Origin: Algibacillus agarilyticus
GTDB taxonomy: Bacteria; Pseudomonadota; Gammaproteobacteria; Enterobacterales; Alteromonadaceae
Length of the DNA stretch: 64,000 bases
Assembly: GCF_003286125.1 (NCBI RefSeq)
Contig: NZ_QMED01000005.1
Coordinates: 163,918-227,917 of the forward strand
Reading direction: 5' to 3'
Under the pieces are notes generated by a model that was not told where the DNA came from, did not search any database, and saw nothing but the letters and a program-made list of their open reading frames with translations. A program made the position numbers and the translations under genes. Positions 1-8,902 of this stretch are shown here, in pieces (position 1 is the stretch's first letter; every line of letters begins with the position of its first letter).

Positions 1-29
1 AGAAAAATTAGCATCCATCGGACTATTTA

Positions 30-154
30 TAGTCAAAGCGATCGGGTTTTAGGGGAAGCCGTCAAGCTTCGAGACGCCATGAGCATATACTCTACTATGT
101 GATTGGGGCGAGTAAGCGCTGACAATGAACCATAAAACCTGAGCGAAAAGACTA
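30..154 (+). mobile_element. MITE-like element, short form (copy 1)
   Basis: A 125-bp element begins TAGTCAAAGCG and ends GCGAAAAGACTA, flanked by TA on both sides. It carries the internal palindrome-like stretch around GAGCATATACTC. Near-identical copies lie at 18357, 34727 and, in longer forms, 4262 and 57539. It has no coding capacity, so it would need a transposase elsewhere. TA flanks suggest a Tc1/mariner/IS630-type source (inference). Confidence 0.8.
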
Positions 155-388
155 TATATTAATCCCCCTAGTTGGGGGCTGCGGGCAAACAAAGCCCGAC
201 ACTCAACAAGCGGTTAACACACAAATAAAAGAACGACCCACGCCTAATATCCTGTTTATTAAAAATTAAACCACGTCCTTTGGGCGTGGTTTAAATTTTT
301 AATAAAACAAACAAAAAAGGCCGAGTTTATTTTTATCAAATAAGCTCGGCCTTTTAATCGCTAACGTTTGCTAACGCATAAAAATAGT
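155..388. terminator. Terminator cluster downstream of the GH88 gene
   Basis: Two strong inverted repeats lie here. At 315-355 the arms AAGGCCGAG/CTCGGCCTT are followed by T-runs on both strands; this is the likely terminator of the leftward GH88 gene. At 263-299 the arms AAACCACG/CGTGGTTT also end in T-runs. Weaker hairpins (CCCCC/GGGGG at 165-178, GGGC/GCCC at 183-197) lie next to the repeat element. No gene is visible. Confidence 0.75.
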
Positions 389-1639
389 TTATAAGTTTTT
401 ACAACGCGTTAACGCTTCTAAATAATAATAATCACCATAGTTAAGCGAAGCATTTAAATCTAAATCACGTGGATAATTTCCTGTCGCTTGTTTCAGCAAG
501 AAATGACCATTTTCGCCTTTACTCGCTAAATAAGCAGGTGAAGCTAAATTACGTAACATGGTCATTGCTGCATCGCGGTAGCGCTTCGCTTCTTCTGCAT
601 CAACATAGGTTGCTAACTCTAATAGCCCACTAGCTAATAAAGAAGCAGCTGATGAATCTCGATAATTCACTACGTCAGGGTATTCAGGTGCATCATAATC
701 AAAATAAGGGATTAAATCGTCTGGCATGTTTTTATGCGTTAATAGGTAATTAACAATATTACGAGCATGATTTAAAAACTTCTCGTCTTGAGTATATCGG
801 TACACCATTGTATAACCATAAGCGCCCCACGCTTGGCCACGAGACCAAGAAGAATCATCGGCTATCCCTTGAAAAGTCTGTTTAAAATTAGGCAAGCCCG
901 TTGTACGGTTATAATTAACTAAATGAAATGAACTGTGATCGTCTCTAAAATGATGTTTCATCGTTACCGTTGCATGGCTAACCGCCGCATCATGATACGT
1001 TTGATCACCCGTTGCAATTGAAGCATCAAACAATAATTCTAAATTCATCATATTGTCGATAATTACCGGGAATTCCCACGTGCCCCAACTCCAAGAATAC
1101 GTTGTGCCAATATGCGGGTTATAACGCTCCATTAAGGTTTTAGCAGCGTTAACCAACAACGGCGAATAAGATTCATTGCCCGTTAAGCGTTTACCGTTAC
1201 CAAAACTGCTGTTCATGATAAAACCGATGTCATGCGTTTTACGATTAAACTGTTGTTCTTTTAACGCTAAAGTCCAATCTGTTGCTGTTTTTAACCAACT
1301 TTTATCTTTATTGTGTTCATATATATACCAAAAATTACCGGCAACAAACCCACTGGTCCAGCCCATTGTATTGGTATATTTAACTTCGTTTTCACTGTAA
1401 GACGTCGGGATCTGGCGCGGATCGGTATAAGCCTGTCTAAAATCATTTAATTGCTCGCCGGCCTTATCAAGTGCGGCATGACAAAATGCAACATTATCAG
1501 CCGGCCAATTTACAGGCGTTGACGGGGTTTGATTTGCCGATTGATCTGCGCGAGTCGTCTCTGATGCCGTCATCGAACAAGCAGAAAGGGCAATGGTTAC
1601 CCCTGCTGCAATGAGTGTTTTGGTTAATGTGTTATGCAT
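389..1639 (-). CDS. GH88 unsaturated glucuronyl hydrolase, lipoprotein
   Basis: This enzyme should hydrate and release the 4,5-unsaturated uronyl residue left at the non-reducing end of oligosaccharides after lyase cleavage. The family is recognised by the motifs THDIGF and IIDNMMN, whose Asp residues (D139 and D197, counted from an upstream in-frame ATG at 1645) match the catalytic pair of Bacillus unsaturated glucuronyl hydrolase, and by SSWSRGQAWG. An N-terminal lipobox LSAC predicts outer-membrane or periplasmic anchoring. I chose the ATG at 1639 because AAAAGG lies 7 bases upstream; the ATG at 1645 would leave a 1-base spacing. It ends the left-hand leftward gene set and is followed by a strong terminator. 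In this context the substrate is most likely ulvan oligosaccharide (inference). Confidence 0.88.
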   Translation of the reverse strand: MHNTLTKTLIAAGVTIALSACSMTASETTRADQSANQTPSTPVNWPADNVAFCHAALDKAGEQLNDFRQAYTDPRQIPTSYSENEVKYTNTMGWTSGFVAGNFWYIYEHNKDKSWLKTATDWTLALKEQQFNRKTHDIGFIMNSSFGNGKRLTGNESYSPLLVNAAKTLMERYNPHIGTTYSWSWGTWEFPVIIDNMMNLELLFDASIATGDQTYHDAAVSHATVTMKHHFRDDHSSFHLVNYNRTTGLPNFKQTFQGIADDSSWSRGQAWGAYGYTMVYRYTQDEKFLNHARNIVNYLLTHKNMPDDLIPYFDYDAPEYPDVVNYRDSSAASLLASGLLELATYVDAEEAKRYRDAAMTMLRNLASPAYLASKGENGHFLLKQATGNYPRDLDLNASLNYGDYYYLEALTRCKNL

Positions 1640-1723
1640 ATTCATACCTTTTAAATTTATGTTTTGGCTTATCTTGTGGCTTAACTTTTGTCATCATTAA
1701 GCATCAGCCAACGCGTAAAATTG

Positions 1724-3454
1724 TTATAAAATACCTTGGTTCATTAATTTAGTAGCATAATCAGCAGCGCGAGCCGTGATCGCCATATACGTAAGTGACG
1801 GATTTTGTGTCGCACAAGAAGACATACACGCTCCATCTGTAACAAATAAATTATCGACATCATGCGCTTGTGCCCACTTATTTAAAACCGATGTTTTAGG
1901 ATCTGCCCCCATACACGCACCGCCCATTTCATGTGTCCGGTTACCCACGGTGATATGCTGATCTTTGGGGGTTTCAATAATTTTAATTTTTGTACAGCCA
2001 CCCACTTCTAATATTTCTTTAATGTCTTTAGCGGCTTGGCTGATCATGTGGCGTTCGTTATCTCGTACTTGTGCGTCGATATGTAACAGCGGGATCCCCC
2101 ATTTATCTTTTTTAGTTGGGTGCAAGCTGGCTTGATTATCATAATAGGGTAGCATTTCACCATACATAAACGCTTTAAAATGCCAAGGTTTAGGCTGATT
2201 AGCTTCCGCTTTTACCTTAGCACCAATACCTTCACGTTTTGCTGTATTACCACTGCTCGGCCTAGCTCCTGCCGTTGTTTGATAACCGTATCCGCGTGTG
2301 AAATTGACGTTGCCTGTTTTTTCGTGGCGAAAATTAGGAATATAAGTGGCGATGGGGCGGCGACCATAGCTGTATTGATCGTCAAACCCCGGCACTTCAC
2401 CCATGCCAACAGCGCCCGTGAAGTGGTCCATAATATAACGCCCCACAACACCACTTGAATTGGCGATGCCATTAGGAAAGGTTTTTGATTTTGAATTCAG
2501 TAAAATTTGTACCGTACCTAAGGCCGAAGCACATAAAAAAACAACGCGAGCGCGGTAACTGCGTTGCTCAAGCGTGTTAGCATCAACTACCATTATACCA
2601 CTCGCTTTACCGGTTTTTTCATCATAATTAACATGTGAGGCAATTGCATCGGTTACTATCGTTAATTTACCGGTGGCTTTTGCAGCCGGTAGGGTCGCCG
2701 ATAACGAACTAAAATAGGCACCTAATGTACAACCACGTGCACAATATGATCGAGCCTGACAAGCAATTCGCCCCAGAGTTCGCTGCTCAGCACTTGGCTC
2801 AGTTAAATTAGCCGATCGGCCAATAATAAGATGTCGGTCGGTGTATTTTTCAGCCATTTTTTTTGCAATCGATTGCTCGGCGCAACTCATTTGCCATGGT
2901 TTTTGAAACACACCGTCAGGTAACACATCGAGTCCATCTTTGTTGCCGGCAACCCCAATAAACGTTTCAACGTGATCATACCAAGGTTTAAGATCGTCAT
3001 AACTAATCGGCCACGGCACTCCATGCCCATCTTTGGCATTGGCTTCAAAATCTTTAGCACCCCAGCGGAGCACTTGCCGTCCCCAAGTCAGCGAACGCCC
3101 ACCAAGCTGATGTCCGCGTGTCCACATAAAAGGACGATCATCAGGGTAAGAATAAGGGGCTTCTTTATCATCAACAAAAAATTGAATCGAATCAGTTTTT
3201 AACGTTTTTTTCTTCGCTTTGAGCATACGATAACGGCCTTCTTCATCATATAACTCCGTCGCTAGCCCTCGGTTTTCGAGTTGCCAAGGCGTTTTCATGT
3301 CATTGTATTCAGGGCTAGGATGGTCAAGATGCCGACCGCGCTCAATCACTAACGTATTAAACCCTTTCTCACAAAATTCTTTTGCAGCCCAACCGCCTGT
3401 AATACCCGAGCCGACAACAATGACATCATATTGTGTTGCTTGCTGCGTACTCAT
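1724..3454 (-). CDS. GMC-family oxidoreductase 1 (gluconate-2-dehydrogenase-like flavoprotein)
   Basis: An FAD-dependent dehydrogenase of the glucose-methanol-choline family, related to the large subunit of membrane gluconate 2-dehydrogenases. The N-terminus has the dinucleotide-binding motif VVGSGITGGWAAKEF. The C-terminus has the His and Asn of the active site in THEMGGACMG and CATQNPSLTYM. There is no signal peptide of its own. Its start codon overlaps the stop of the upstream subunit-3-like gene (ATGA), so the two are translationally coupled and probably exported together. It is a close paralogue of the gene at 4461. The substrate is not visible from sequence; a sugar or 3-OH of a glycoside is plausible. 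Confidence 0.85.
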   Translation of the reverse strand: MSTQQATQYDVIVVGSGITGGWAAKEFCEKGFNTLVIERGRHLDHPSPEYNDMKTPWQLENRGLATELYDEEGRYRMLKAKKKTLKTDSIQFFVDDKEAPYSYPDDRPFMWTRGHQLGGRSLTWGRQVLRWGAKDFEANAKDGHGVPWPISYDDLKPWYDHVETFIGVAGNKDGLDVLPDGVFQKPWQMSCAEQSIAKKMAEKYTDRHLIIGRSANLTEPSAEQRTLGRIACQARSYCARGCTLGAYFSSLSATLPAAKATGKLTIVTDAIASHVNYDEKTGKASGIMVVDANTLEQRSYRARVVFLCASALGTVQILLNSKSKTFPNGIANSSGVVGRYIMDHFTGAVGMGEVPGFDDQYSYGRRPIATYIPNFRHEKTGNVNFTRGYGYQTTAGARPSSGNTAKREGIGAKVKAEANQPKPWHFKAFMYGEMLPYYDNQASLHPTKKDKWGIPLLHIDAQVRDNERHMISQAAKDIKEILEVGGCTKIKIIETPKDQHITVGNRTHEMGGACMGADPKTSVLNKWAQAHDVDNLFVTDGACMSSCATQNPSLTYMAITARAADYATKLMNQGIL

Positions 3455-4020
3455 AAATAGCCTCGAGCTTGGATCGTGTCTAGCTCCTGTTTAGATAAAC
3501 TGCCGCGATATCCGCCCGGAATTAAAATAAAATCGGGATTAGCTTCTTCAGAGGTATAATAAATATGAAAAACCATTTCTTTTAGTCGACGATAATGAGT
3601 CGACAACACGCTTTTTTTATTAGCAAAAGCCGTTTTGTCTAATTGCTCAATTAATAAAAAACGATCGTCAAAAGCTAACTTATTATAGACTGATCCATAG
3701 GTCGATTTAGCTAGGTCATTTATTTGGGCAACAATAAAACGAAACTGTCGTTTACTCTTAACGCCAGCCCACGTTAACATTAAGCCGTCTAAAACGGGGA
3801 TCACATGGGCATCAGTAGCGCCTGGCGTATCGGTTTTAGGTATCATAATTTCTGCAACATCGGTCAGCAACGTCAGCTCAGCCGCATTAAAAAACTGACC
3901 ATCCATCAGCACTTTTTGTAAATTATTCTGTTCATTCAATAACGTAGCAAACAAAGGCGCAGTCACAACACATAACGTTGTGCCTAAAAATACTCTGCGC
4001 GTAATTTTATTATCAAGCAT
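3451..4020 (-). CDS. Gluconate 2-dehydrogenase subunit 3-like protein
   Basis: A small subunit of about 189 residues that accompanies GMC dehydrogenases. The N-terminus ITRRVFLGTT followed by a hydrophobic stretch resembles a Tat signal, so this subunit may carry the flavoprotein across the membrane. I placed the start at 4020, where GGGAG sits about 9 bases upstream. The reading frame stays open to a TTG at 4212, but the extra residues look like the tail of a different protein (see the remnant at 4021-4224). The stop overlaps the GMC start by four bases. Confidence 0.8.
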   Translation of the reverse strand: MLDNKITRRVFLGTTLCVVTAPLFATLLNEQNNLQKVLMDGQFFNAAELTLLTDVAEIMIPKTDTPGATDAHVIPVLDGLMLTWAGVKSKRQFRFIVAQINDLAKSTYGSVYNKLAFDDRFLLIEQLDKTAFANKKSVLSTHYRRLKEMVFHIYYTSEEANPDFILIPGGYRGSLSKQELDTIQARGYL

Positions 4021-4224
4021 GTAAATTATCTCCCATCTATTATGGCGCTTACAAAAAACGTTAAACTTGCCACTGTAATATTTTATATAACGTCGACGTA
4101 TTGATATTAAGCCTGCGCCTAACAACATTATAAAACTGACATTACCAACCGAACCACTCGCTGTATTTTTTTCACTTTCAGAATGGCCTGGGTTATTCGG
4201 TGTTTCAGGCAAAACATAAAGCTT
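4021..4224 (-). pseudogene. Remnant of a GlyGly-CTERM (rhombosortase-sorted) protein C-terminus
   Basis: In frame with, but upstream of, the subunit-3 start, the translation runs PETPNNPGHSESEK, then SGSVGNVSFIMLLGAG, then IRRR. This is the order Ser/Gly-rich, hydrophobic, Arg cluster of a GlyGly-CTERM sorting tail. An in-frame TAG at 4225-4227 cuts off anything further upstream, and the repeat element at 4262 begins 35 bases later. I read it as the leftover end of a deleted secreted enzyme. It has no stop before the next gene, so automated callers may fuse the two. Confidence 0.55.
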
Positions 4225-4261
4225 CTATCTCTCTTTTATCCAAATTTGAAAAGAAGCTTTA

Positions 4262-4450
4262 TAGTCTTCTCGCTCAGGTTTTATGGTTCATTGTCAGCGC
4301 TTACTCTCGACTTTGGCTCCTGCGTCGTTCTAACACCTAAATCCATTTAGGCGGCCCCAATCACATAGTAGAGCATATGCTCATAGCGTCTCGAAGCTTG
4401 CCTGCATGGATGCAGGTAAGGGCGAGAGCAGGACGCGGTAGCTTTGACTA
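4262..4450 (-). mobile_element. MITE-like element, intermediate form (copy 2)
   Basis: A 189-bp member of the family, in the opposite orientation to copy 1, with TA on both flanks. Relative to the long copy at 57539 it keeps the right-hand block (GCCGCCTAAATGGATTTAGG region) but lacks the left part. The join lies at GTCAAAGC, a sequence that occurs twice in the long form, so this form can be explained by deletion between short direct repeats. Confidence 0.8.
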
Positions 4451-4460
4451 TATTAGAAAA

Positions 4461-6176
4461 CTAAATTATATTTTTACGCAGCAATTTAGCAGCATAATCA
4501 ACCGAACGAACGGTAATGGCCATATACGTTAAAGATGGGTTTTGAGTTGCGCAAGACGACATACAAGCACCATCAGTCACAAATAGGTTTGGCACATCAT
4601 GCGCTTGCGCCCATTTATTAAGCACTGAAACTTTAGGGTCTTCACCCATACAAGCGCCCCCCATTTCGTGGATCCTATCGCCTATTTTTATATGTTCATT
4701 TTCTGGCGTTTCATTTAATTTAATATCAGTACAACCACCCGCTTTTAAAATAGCCTGAATATCGATACTGGCTTGTTTAATCATCTTGCGTTCGTTATCA
4801 CGAATTTGAGCATCGATATGTAACAGCGGAATACCCCATTTATCTTTTTTTGTAGGGTGTAAGCTGGCGTAATTATCAAAATAAGGCAGCATTTCGCCAT
4901 ACATTAAGGTTCTAAAACGCCAAGGTCCGGGTTGTTTGCTTAAGTCTTTTACGGCGGCGCCTATGCCTTCTCTTTTAGCCGCAGTGCCAGTGTCGGTTCT
5001 ATGTTGAGCCGTGGCTTGATAACCAAAACCCCGAACAAAATCAGCATCATCGGTTTTATCATGGCGGTAATTAGGTATATACGTAGCAATAGGCCGTCGA
5101 CCATAAGCAAATTTATCATCTAAGCCTGGCACTTCGGCATTCGCGAGCACCCCAGTAAAATGGTCCATAATGTAATGACCCACTGCACCACTCGAATTCG
5201 CAATACCATTAGGAAACGATTTAGATTTAGAATTAAGTAATATTTGCACTGAACCCAACGCCGACGCACACAAAAAAACAACACGCGCTTGATATTCACG
5301 TTTCTCTTTTGTTTTAGCATCAATAATAGTAACGCCTTTAGCTTTACCGGTTGCCTCATCATAATCAACGCGAGTCACAATTGAATCGGTCACAATGGTT
5401 AAATTGCCGGTGCGCTTTGCCGCCGGTAATGTCGCCGATAACGAGCTAAAATAAGCACCAAAAGTACAACCGCGTTTGCAGTATGAACGTGCCTGACACT
5501 GTCCACGACCTAATGCTTGTTGCTCTTCAGTGGGCTCGGTTATATTAGCCGCGCGTCCAACAACTAAATGTCGATCGGTAAATACTTTTTTCAAATTGTC
5601 AGATATCACCTGCTCAGCCGCGCTCAGCTCCCAAGGTTTTTGAAATACACCGTCAGGCAAAACAGCTAAACCATCTTTATTGGCCGAAACCCCAACAAAC
5701 GATTCAACATAATCATACCAAGGCGCTAAATCGTCATAACCGATTGGCCAAGGCACACCATGACCATCTTTTGCATTTGCTTCAAAATCTTTTTTGCCCC
5801 AACGCAAAGATTGCCGCCCCCACGTAATCGAACGACCACCAAGTTGGTAACCACGCACCCATTTAAAAGGGCGCTCTTTGGGGTATGAATAAGGGAACTC
5901 TTTATCGTCAGCAAAAAATTGCTTGGTCGCATTTTTAAAATAACCATAACCGCTCACCGCCGCATAACGGCCTTCTTCATCATAGACTTCTGAAACTTTG
6001 TTGCGGTTTTCAATATTCCATGGTGCCTGCATATCGGTATATTCAGAGCTTGGATGTTCTAAATTACGACCACGCTCAACCACTAAGGTTTTAAACCCTT
6101 TTTCACAAAATTCTTTTGCAGCCCAGCCGCCGGTTATACCAGAGCCGACAACAATAACATCGAATTTATTATTCAT
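4461..6176 (-). CDS. GMC-family oxidoreductase 2
   Basis: A second FAD-dependent GMC oxidoreductase of 571 residues, colinear with and clearly paralogous to the one at 1724: same VVGSGITGGWAAKEF start and same C-terminal HEMGGACMG and CATQNPSLTYM motifs. A good ribosome-binding site (AAGGAT) precedes the ATG. No signal peptide and no dedicated small subunit are adjacent, so it may share the subunit-3-like protein at 3451. The pair looks like a tandem duplication later separated by a repeat element and a gene remnant. Differences are scattered and both copies keep the active-site residues, so both are probably functional. Confidence 0.85.
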   Translation of the reverse strand: MNNKFDVIVVGSGITGGWAAKEFCEKGFKTLVVERGRNLEHPSSEYTDMQAPWNIENRNKVSEVYDEEGRYAAVSGYGYFKNATKQFFADDKEFPYSYPKERPFKWVRGYQLGGRSITWGRQSLRWGKKDFEANAKDGHGVPWPIGYDDLAPWYDYVESFVGVSANKDGLAVLPDGVFQKPWELSAAEQVISDNLKKVFTDRHLVVGRAANITEPTEEQQALGRGQCQARSYCKRGCTFGAYFSSLSATLPAAKRTGNLTIVTDSIVTRVDYDEATGKAKGVTIIDAKTKEKREYQARVVFLCASALGSVQILLNSKSKSFPNGIANSSGAVGHYIMDHFTGVLANAEVPGLDDKFAYGRRPIATYIPNYRHDKTDDADFVRGFGYQATAQHRTDTGTAAKREGIGAAVKDLSKQPGPWRFRTLMYGEMLPYFDNYASLHPTKKDKWGIPLLHIDAQIRDNERKMIKQASIDIQAILKAGGCTDIKLNETPENEHIKIGDRIHEMGGACMGEDPKVSVLNKWAQAHDVPNLFVTDGACMSSCATQNPSLTYMAITVRSVDYAAKLLRKNII

Positions 6177-7027
6177 AGGTGATCCTTATTTAGCTATACG
6201 TGATCGTTTCAATACGATTTATCATTATTAAGTTAAACGTGATCAACAACGCCTCACGTTTGTTATTGGGTTAAATAAAGGTGAGTGAGTACTGTTAGTA
6301 CTTAAGTTAGCAATACTTAACTCAACATTTTACGCCAATACAGATATGACCAATAATGATTACTTGTAATTGATTTGTCAATATTAAGATTTAATATGGT
6401 TAATTGAATGTTTACTTATTTTCATAAGGGTTGCTAAATAAAATAATACCGAGATAAAAAAAAGAAATAAAAGGCCATAAAATCAATAACAAATACGATG
6501 GGTCCACCTTAATCTTGACCTGAAGTGTTTTGATTGTATAAGTATTAATTTGTAAAGCGGTTTTAAAATTTAAATTAAAACCGAACAGCAAATGCAGAGC
6601 TAGAAAGTAAAATGAATTAGCTGGTTAAGATCGTGTAATTTTATCAATAGATCGATCAGGGAGATCACTCATAACCTTTTAATCACTCGTGCAGCGATTG
6701 AATAGAATTTAACACCAAGCTTATTTTACACCGTCGATTGCCATGAGTGTACGAATCACTACATGCATAGGTAACGTTTAATTAGACTCATCAATTTTCG
6801 ACCTAATAAATTCATAAAGAAAGCATTATATAAACTCACAATTTATGCTCTAACCCACTGCATGACTCCAAAAACGGTATTGAACTGTTTTTCGCCAAAT
6901 CCATAACCGAATTAAGATAATTCGGGCGAGTAAATATTATCTAGAGCTACTGGCGTTTTGGCTGCTAAGTTAAAGCTTGCTGCGGCCAGCATAGTGAGGT
7001 TTTCATAATATGTCCGAATTGGCTAAT
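6177..7027. other. Long intergenic region with a possible gene remnant
   Basis: About 850 bases without a clear gene. A palindrome AGTACTGTTAGTACT lies near 6278-6292. On the minus strand at 6912-7022 an open stretch without a start reads YYENLTMLAAASFNLAAKTP and ends at TAA; it has protein-like composition and could be the C-terminal remnant of a lost gene. The arms CCGAATTA/TAATTCGG at 6907-6925 may terminate the lyase gene at 7028. Nothing else is recognised. Confidence 0.4.
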
Positions 7028-7885
7028 CTATTTTGCTTTGGCGGTTAACTGAGTGGGCAGCACAGAAGCTAAGGTGGTGCCAATTTTCATATCATGGTAA
7101 TAAGTATTAATATGATATTTACACGATTTCTTGTTGTAGGCGCCCCACTTAGGGTAAACAAAGCGGCCATCATTGGTGCGATGAAAAACGGTTTTTTGAT
7201 CGTCAGATAATTTCACTTGATACAACTTGCTCTTTAAATTATCTAGTTCTTGCTGAACACCGTTAAACCAAAACTGGACAATACCGCCGAAATCGTCTTT
7301 ATTGACTTTGATGCGAATAACGAGTGAAACCCATTTATTTTGTGGTACAATTTTGCGCCACAATACCGTTCGACGTTTGTGATACCCCTTATTTTCAACA
7401 TAATTAGGGCCCCAAGCATTTAGCGTTAAATCGCCATCATACTCCATGTTAACTGGATAATTTTGGTTATGCGGGCTGGCTGATTTCCATTGAAAAACCG
7501 TGGTTTCTTTATTTATTTTAGCGCCGTCAGCAGTATCTATTTTCCACTGCCAGCCAATGTAAATATCATCGCCTTCTTTTGGCGAATATGAATGTAGTTG
7601 GCCTTCTGTACGAGCAAATTCACCACGTTTTCTATTTTTAGGTTTGCTAATATTCCAAACCTTGCCTAACTTTTCATCCATTAAAACATTAACTCTGGAT
7701 GGTGAAACGCCTTTCTCATCCCCTTTACTAACGCAATAATCTTTAGGGTAGTTACCGCTATCAAGTCTTTTAAAAAAGTCTGTTACCTGAGTGCTTTTAT
7801 CTGGTTCTGCTGACCAGATAACTTGCGCTGAAAGCGGTGATATATTGGCGGTTACTATTAATAATAGTAAGAATTTTTTTTTCAT
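7028..7885 (-). CDS. PL28-like ulvan lyase (beta-jelly-roll polysaccharide lyase)
   Basis: A secreted lyase of about 285 residues expected to cleave ulvan by beta-elimination next to a uronic acid. From memory, the order IWSAEPDKST, FKRLDSGNYPKDYC, KKRGEFART-type, ETTVFQWKSASPHNQNYP, LTLNAWGPNY, RRTVLWRK and YPKWGAYNKKSC closely matches the Nonlabens-type PL28 ulvan lyase family. A signal peptide ending LSA-Q is present. I chose the ATG at 7885, which has a purine-rich AGAAGAG upstream, over one 15 bases earlier. The predicted ECF-type promoter motif lies at 8019-8051. It could instead be a related PL20/PL13-fold lyase. Confidence 0.65.
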   Translation of the reverse strand: MKKKFLLLLIVTANISPLSAQVIWSAEPDKSTQVTDFFKRLDSGNYPKDYCVSKGDEKGVSPSRVNVLMDEKLGKVWNISKPKNRKRGEFARTEGQLHSYSPKEGDDIYIGWQWKIDTADGAKINKETTVFQWKSASPHNQNYPVNMEYDGDLTLNAWGPNYVENKGYHKRRTVLWRKIVPQNKWVSLVIRIKVNKDDFGGIVQFWFNGVQQELDNLKSKLYQVKLSDDQKTVFHRTNDGRFVYPKWGAYNKKSCKYHINTYYHDMKIGTTLASVLPTQLTAKAK

Positions 7886-8018
7886 TTTTGCTCTTCTCAT
7901 TGTTATAGGGCGCTATTGACATAAGCAACGCTGAAAGGCTTAAAACATACAACGTCACTTACTAAGTCTTATTGTTATAACTATCGTTTGAGTTTATATA
8001 ATCGAGTTGTCTTTATAA

Positions 8019-8051
8019 GAGTTAGCCTACTGATTACGTTATTGATACCCC
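8019..8051 (-). promoter_or_regulatory. Putative ECF sigma promoter upstream of the PL28-like lyase
   Basis: On the minus strand GGGGTATCAAT is followed 15 bases later by CTAACTC. The first box is identical to those upstream of four other genes of the locus. The second box is the most divergent of the set. It lies about 135 bases before the lyase start. Confidence 0.6.
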
Positions 8052-8287
8052 TAAACGTATATTTTGTGGCTATGTTTACGTAAATTGTTACCACAATAGC
8101 AACCATAGCCTTACGTAGAAGTAGGAAGATCATCAGATCGACAACGTCGGCACCCAAGCCAATAGCTCAATAAAACAAAAATGGACTTACATTGATTGAA
8201 CTTGTTTAACGGCTAATTAATAAGATAGTATCCCTAATCATATTTAAACAATACACGCGGTCTCCACTCAGTCGAGCCATCGTAAAA
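8052..8287. other. Divergent intergenic region upstream of sigma factor 1
   Basis: The space between the leftward lyase and the rightward sigma gene. Beyond the minus-strand promoter motif just to the left I see no second copy of that motif facing the sigma gene and no strong ribosome-binding site, so regulation of the sigma factor itself is not apparent. Confidence 0.4.
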
Positions 8288-8902
8288 ATGACGTGTTTGC
8301 AAGGACTTAGTTTGTCTCTACATCCCACAAATATAAACAATCAACTAGCTGAAGAGACACCTTCTGATCTTATTAACCCCGAGGGGTTTGAGCAATTATT
8401 TGAGGCCAATAAAAATAGACTTTACCGCTATATTTACGCCTCAGTTTGGGATTCCGCGGCAGCTGACGATATTTTTCAAGAAACCTGCCTAACCTTATGG
8501 AATGAGTTTTCAAAATATGAACCGGGCAGTGATTTTTCAAAGTGGGCAACTTGCATTGCTTTTAATCGTATTCGGGTATTTCGACGCACCCAAAATAAAT
8601 ATCAATTAGGGCTAGACGATGACTTATTACAAGAGTTTAGTAACAACCTCCCTGTAATTGAAGACAGCACCATTGCACAAGAGGTCAAATGGCGCCACTT
8701 AGATCATTGTTACACGTTGCTCCCCTCTTCGATGCAGGAAATATATCAACATTTTTACAATCAGAACCTAATGGCACAAGACATTGCCGATAAGACGGGC
8801 CGTTCTATTTATGCTATTCGTAAGGTTATCCACAAATTAAGAAAAAAATTATTTGATTGTGTAGAAAATAAATTAGCGGAGATGAAAAATGATCAGAAGT
8901 GA
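8288..8902 (+). CDS. ECF-type sigma-70 family RNA polymerase sigma factor 1
   Basis: A 204-residue sigma factor with region 2 (NRLYRYIYASVWDSAAADDIFQ, residues about 41-62, including the DDIFQ core-binding motif) and region 4 helix-turn-helix (MAQDIADKTGRSIYAIRKVI, near residues 160-180). The helix-turn-helix tail RKVIHKLRKKLFDCV is shared with sigma factor 2 at 37736. From family knowledge it resembles the planctomycete/verrucomicrobial-type group of ECF factors usually paired with FecR/LamG proteins. Its stop overlaps the next start by 14 bases, so the membrane partner is co-translated. I infer that it activates the seven RGGGTATCAAT promoters in this locus. Confidence 0.85.
   Translation: MTCLQGLSLSLHPTNINNQLAEETPSDLINPEGFEQLFEANKNRLYRYIYASVWDSAAADDIFQETCLTLWNEFSKYEPGSDFSKWATCIAFNRIRVFRRTQNKYQLGLDDDLLQEFSNNLPVIEDSTIAQEVKWRHLDHCYTLLPSSMQEIYQHFYNQNLMAQDIADKTGRSIYAIRKVIHKLRKKLFDCVENKLAEMKNDQK

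Noticed and set aside
1724-6176. Assembly artefact explanation for the two GMC genes
   Set aside because: The two copies differ at many scattered residues along the whole length and have different flanks, so they are real diverged paralogues.
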